Assembly: GCF_025847205.1 (NCBI RefSeq)
Contig: NZ_JAOYTH010000015.1
Coordinates: 62,001-126,000, forward strand
Source of the DNA: Pararhizobium sp. YC-54
GTDB lineage: Bacteria; Pseudomonadota; Alphaproteobacteria; Rhizobiales; Rhizobiaceae
Length of the DNA stretch: 64,000 nt
Direction: 5' to 3'
In this document: positions 63,773-64,000 of the stretch, piece after piece
How positions within the stretch are numbered: position 1 is the stretch's first letter
How the letters are laid out: each line of letters opens with the position of its first letter
Notes under the pieces: generated by a model
Databases searched by the model: none
The model's input: the letters and a program-made list of their open reading frames with translations, nothing else
What the model was told of the DNA's origin: nothing
Position numbers and translations under genes: made by a program

Positions 63773-63964
63773 GGAGTCAACGCAAATTCGGCCATCGTTG
63801 AAAAAAATCCGTTGCGTGCCGCTGCGGCGACAGTCGAAGACGGCATTTGGGGATATGGTGCGATTCACGGCTGGCGTCGTACAAAACAGCCATGTGATCA
63901 ATATGTTAGAGTATACTTGCGCAAGCGCACCCGGTGGCAGCTTGCTGGATCTTTAGGGGCGCCG

Positions 63965-64000
63965 ATGGCAGCGGTAGAAGAAATCCGGTTCGGACAGCCG
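63965..64000 (+). CDS. Possible start of a gene running off the window
   Basis: ATG with AGGGG 6 bases upstream, then MAAVEEIRFGQP to the window edge. Only 12 codons are visible and nothing identifies the product. The 63773-63964 region before it has no clear gene; it would be the divergent promoter region shared with the XRE gene. Confidence 0.4.
   Translation, partial: MAAVEEIRFGQP

Overview
This 64 kb window is a chromosomal segment of an alphaproteobacterium, almost certainly a member of the Rhizobiaceae (Rhizobium, Neorhizobium or Agrobacterium-like). The evidence is the high-GC codon use, the gene set (gyaR-type hydroxyacid dehydrogenase, MbfA ferritin-transporter, MgsA next to glucokinase, YejABEF, EpmA/EpmB next to efp) and control sites typical of the class: an alphaproteobacterial sigma32 promoter before dnaK, two EcfG-type general-stress promoters, an Irr/ICE box and candidate CtrA boxes. 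Genes are densely packed and mostly housekeeping. I see no tRNA, rRNA, CRISPR array, insertion sequence or prophage.

Layout. 1-7.1 kb: an M20 peptidase, a membrane flippase/synthase-like protein, a small secreted protein, a cold-shock protein, an entericidin-type lipoprotein, a DUF883/DUF2934 stress operon behind an EcfG promoter, and a class A penicillin-binding protein. 7.2-8.6 kb: a lower-GC accessory island with a frameshifted HNH-like toxin gene, a 4-bp-spaced candidate immunity gene and an ORF remnant. 8.7-15.4 kb: dnaK, dnaJ, a glutathione S-transferase, recF, a MoeB/ThiF-like enzyme and an acetyltransferase. 15.4-25 kb: gyaR, an SH3 exported protein, an adenosine-kinase-like enzyme, two TetR modules with clear palindromic operators (one with an MFS exporter, one divergent from a VOC protein), nth, DUF2244, an Ada-like alkyltransferase, gpmA and dapB. 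25-36 kb: an MsbA-like ABC exporter, glk-mgsA, mepA and the yejABEF peptide importer.

36-43.6 kb: ghrA, an NlpC/P60 hydrolase with a MarR regulator, xseA, a Gfo/Idh/MocA dehydrogenase, an aldo-keto reductase, an acetyltransferase, an M15-like protein and an NTF2-fold protein. 44-50 kb: the translation block infC, rpmI-rplT, pheS, pheT, with a two-gene HEPN cassette inserted between pheS and pheT and translationally coupled to pheT; infC starts with AUU. 50-64 kb: an alpha/beta hydrolase, a C93 transglutaminase-like peptidase, mbfA under an ICE box, a YiiX-like peptidase, cfa, an EamA exporter, a GlsB/YeaQ stress protein, efp divergent from epmA-epmB, a LuxR regulator, an OmpA lipoprotein, a Cys-rich secreted protein, an acetyltransferase and an XRE-cupin regulator.

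Most worth a second look: (1) the toxin/immunity-like locus at 7.2-8.6 kb, broken by one base in a 7-base homopolymer; (2) the HEPN cassette inside the phenylalanyl-tRNA synthetase operon; (3) a two-copy mosaic palindromic repeat family, both copies between convergent genes; (4) a set of regulatory sites readable directly from the sequence.
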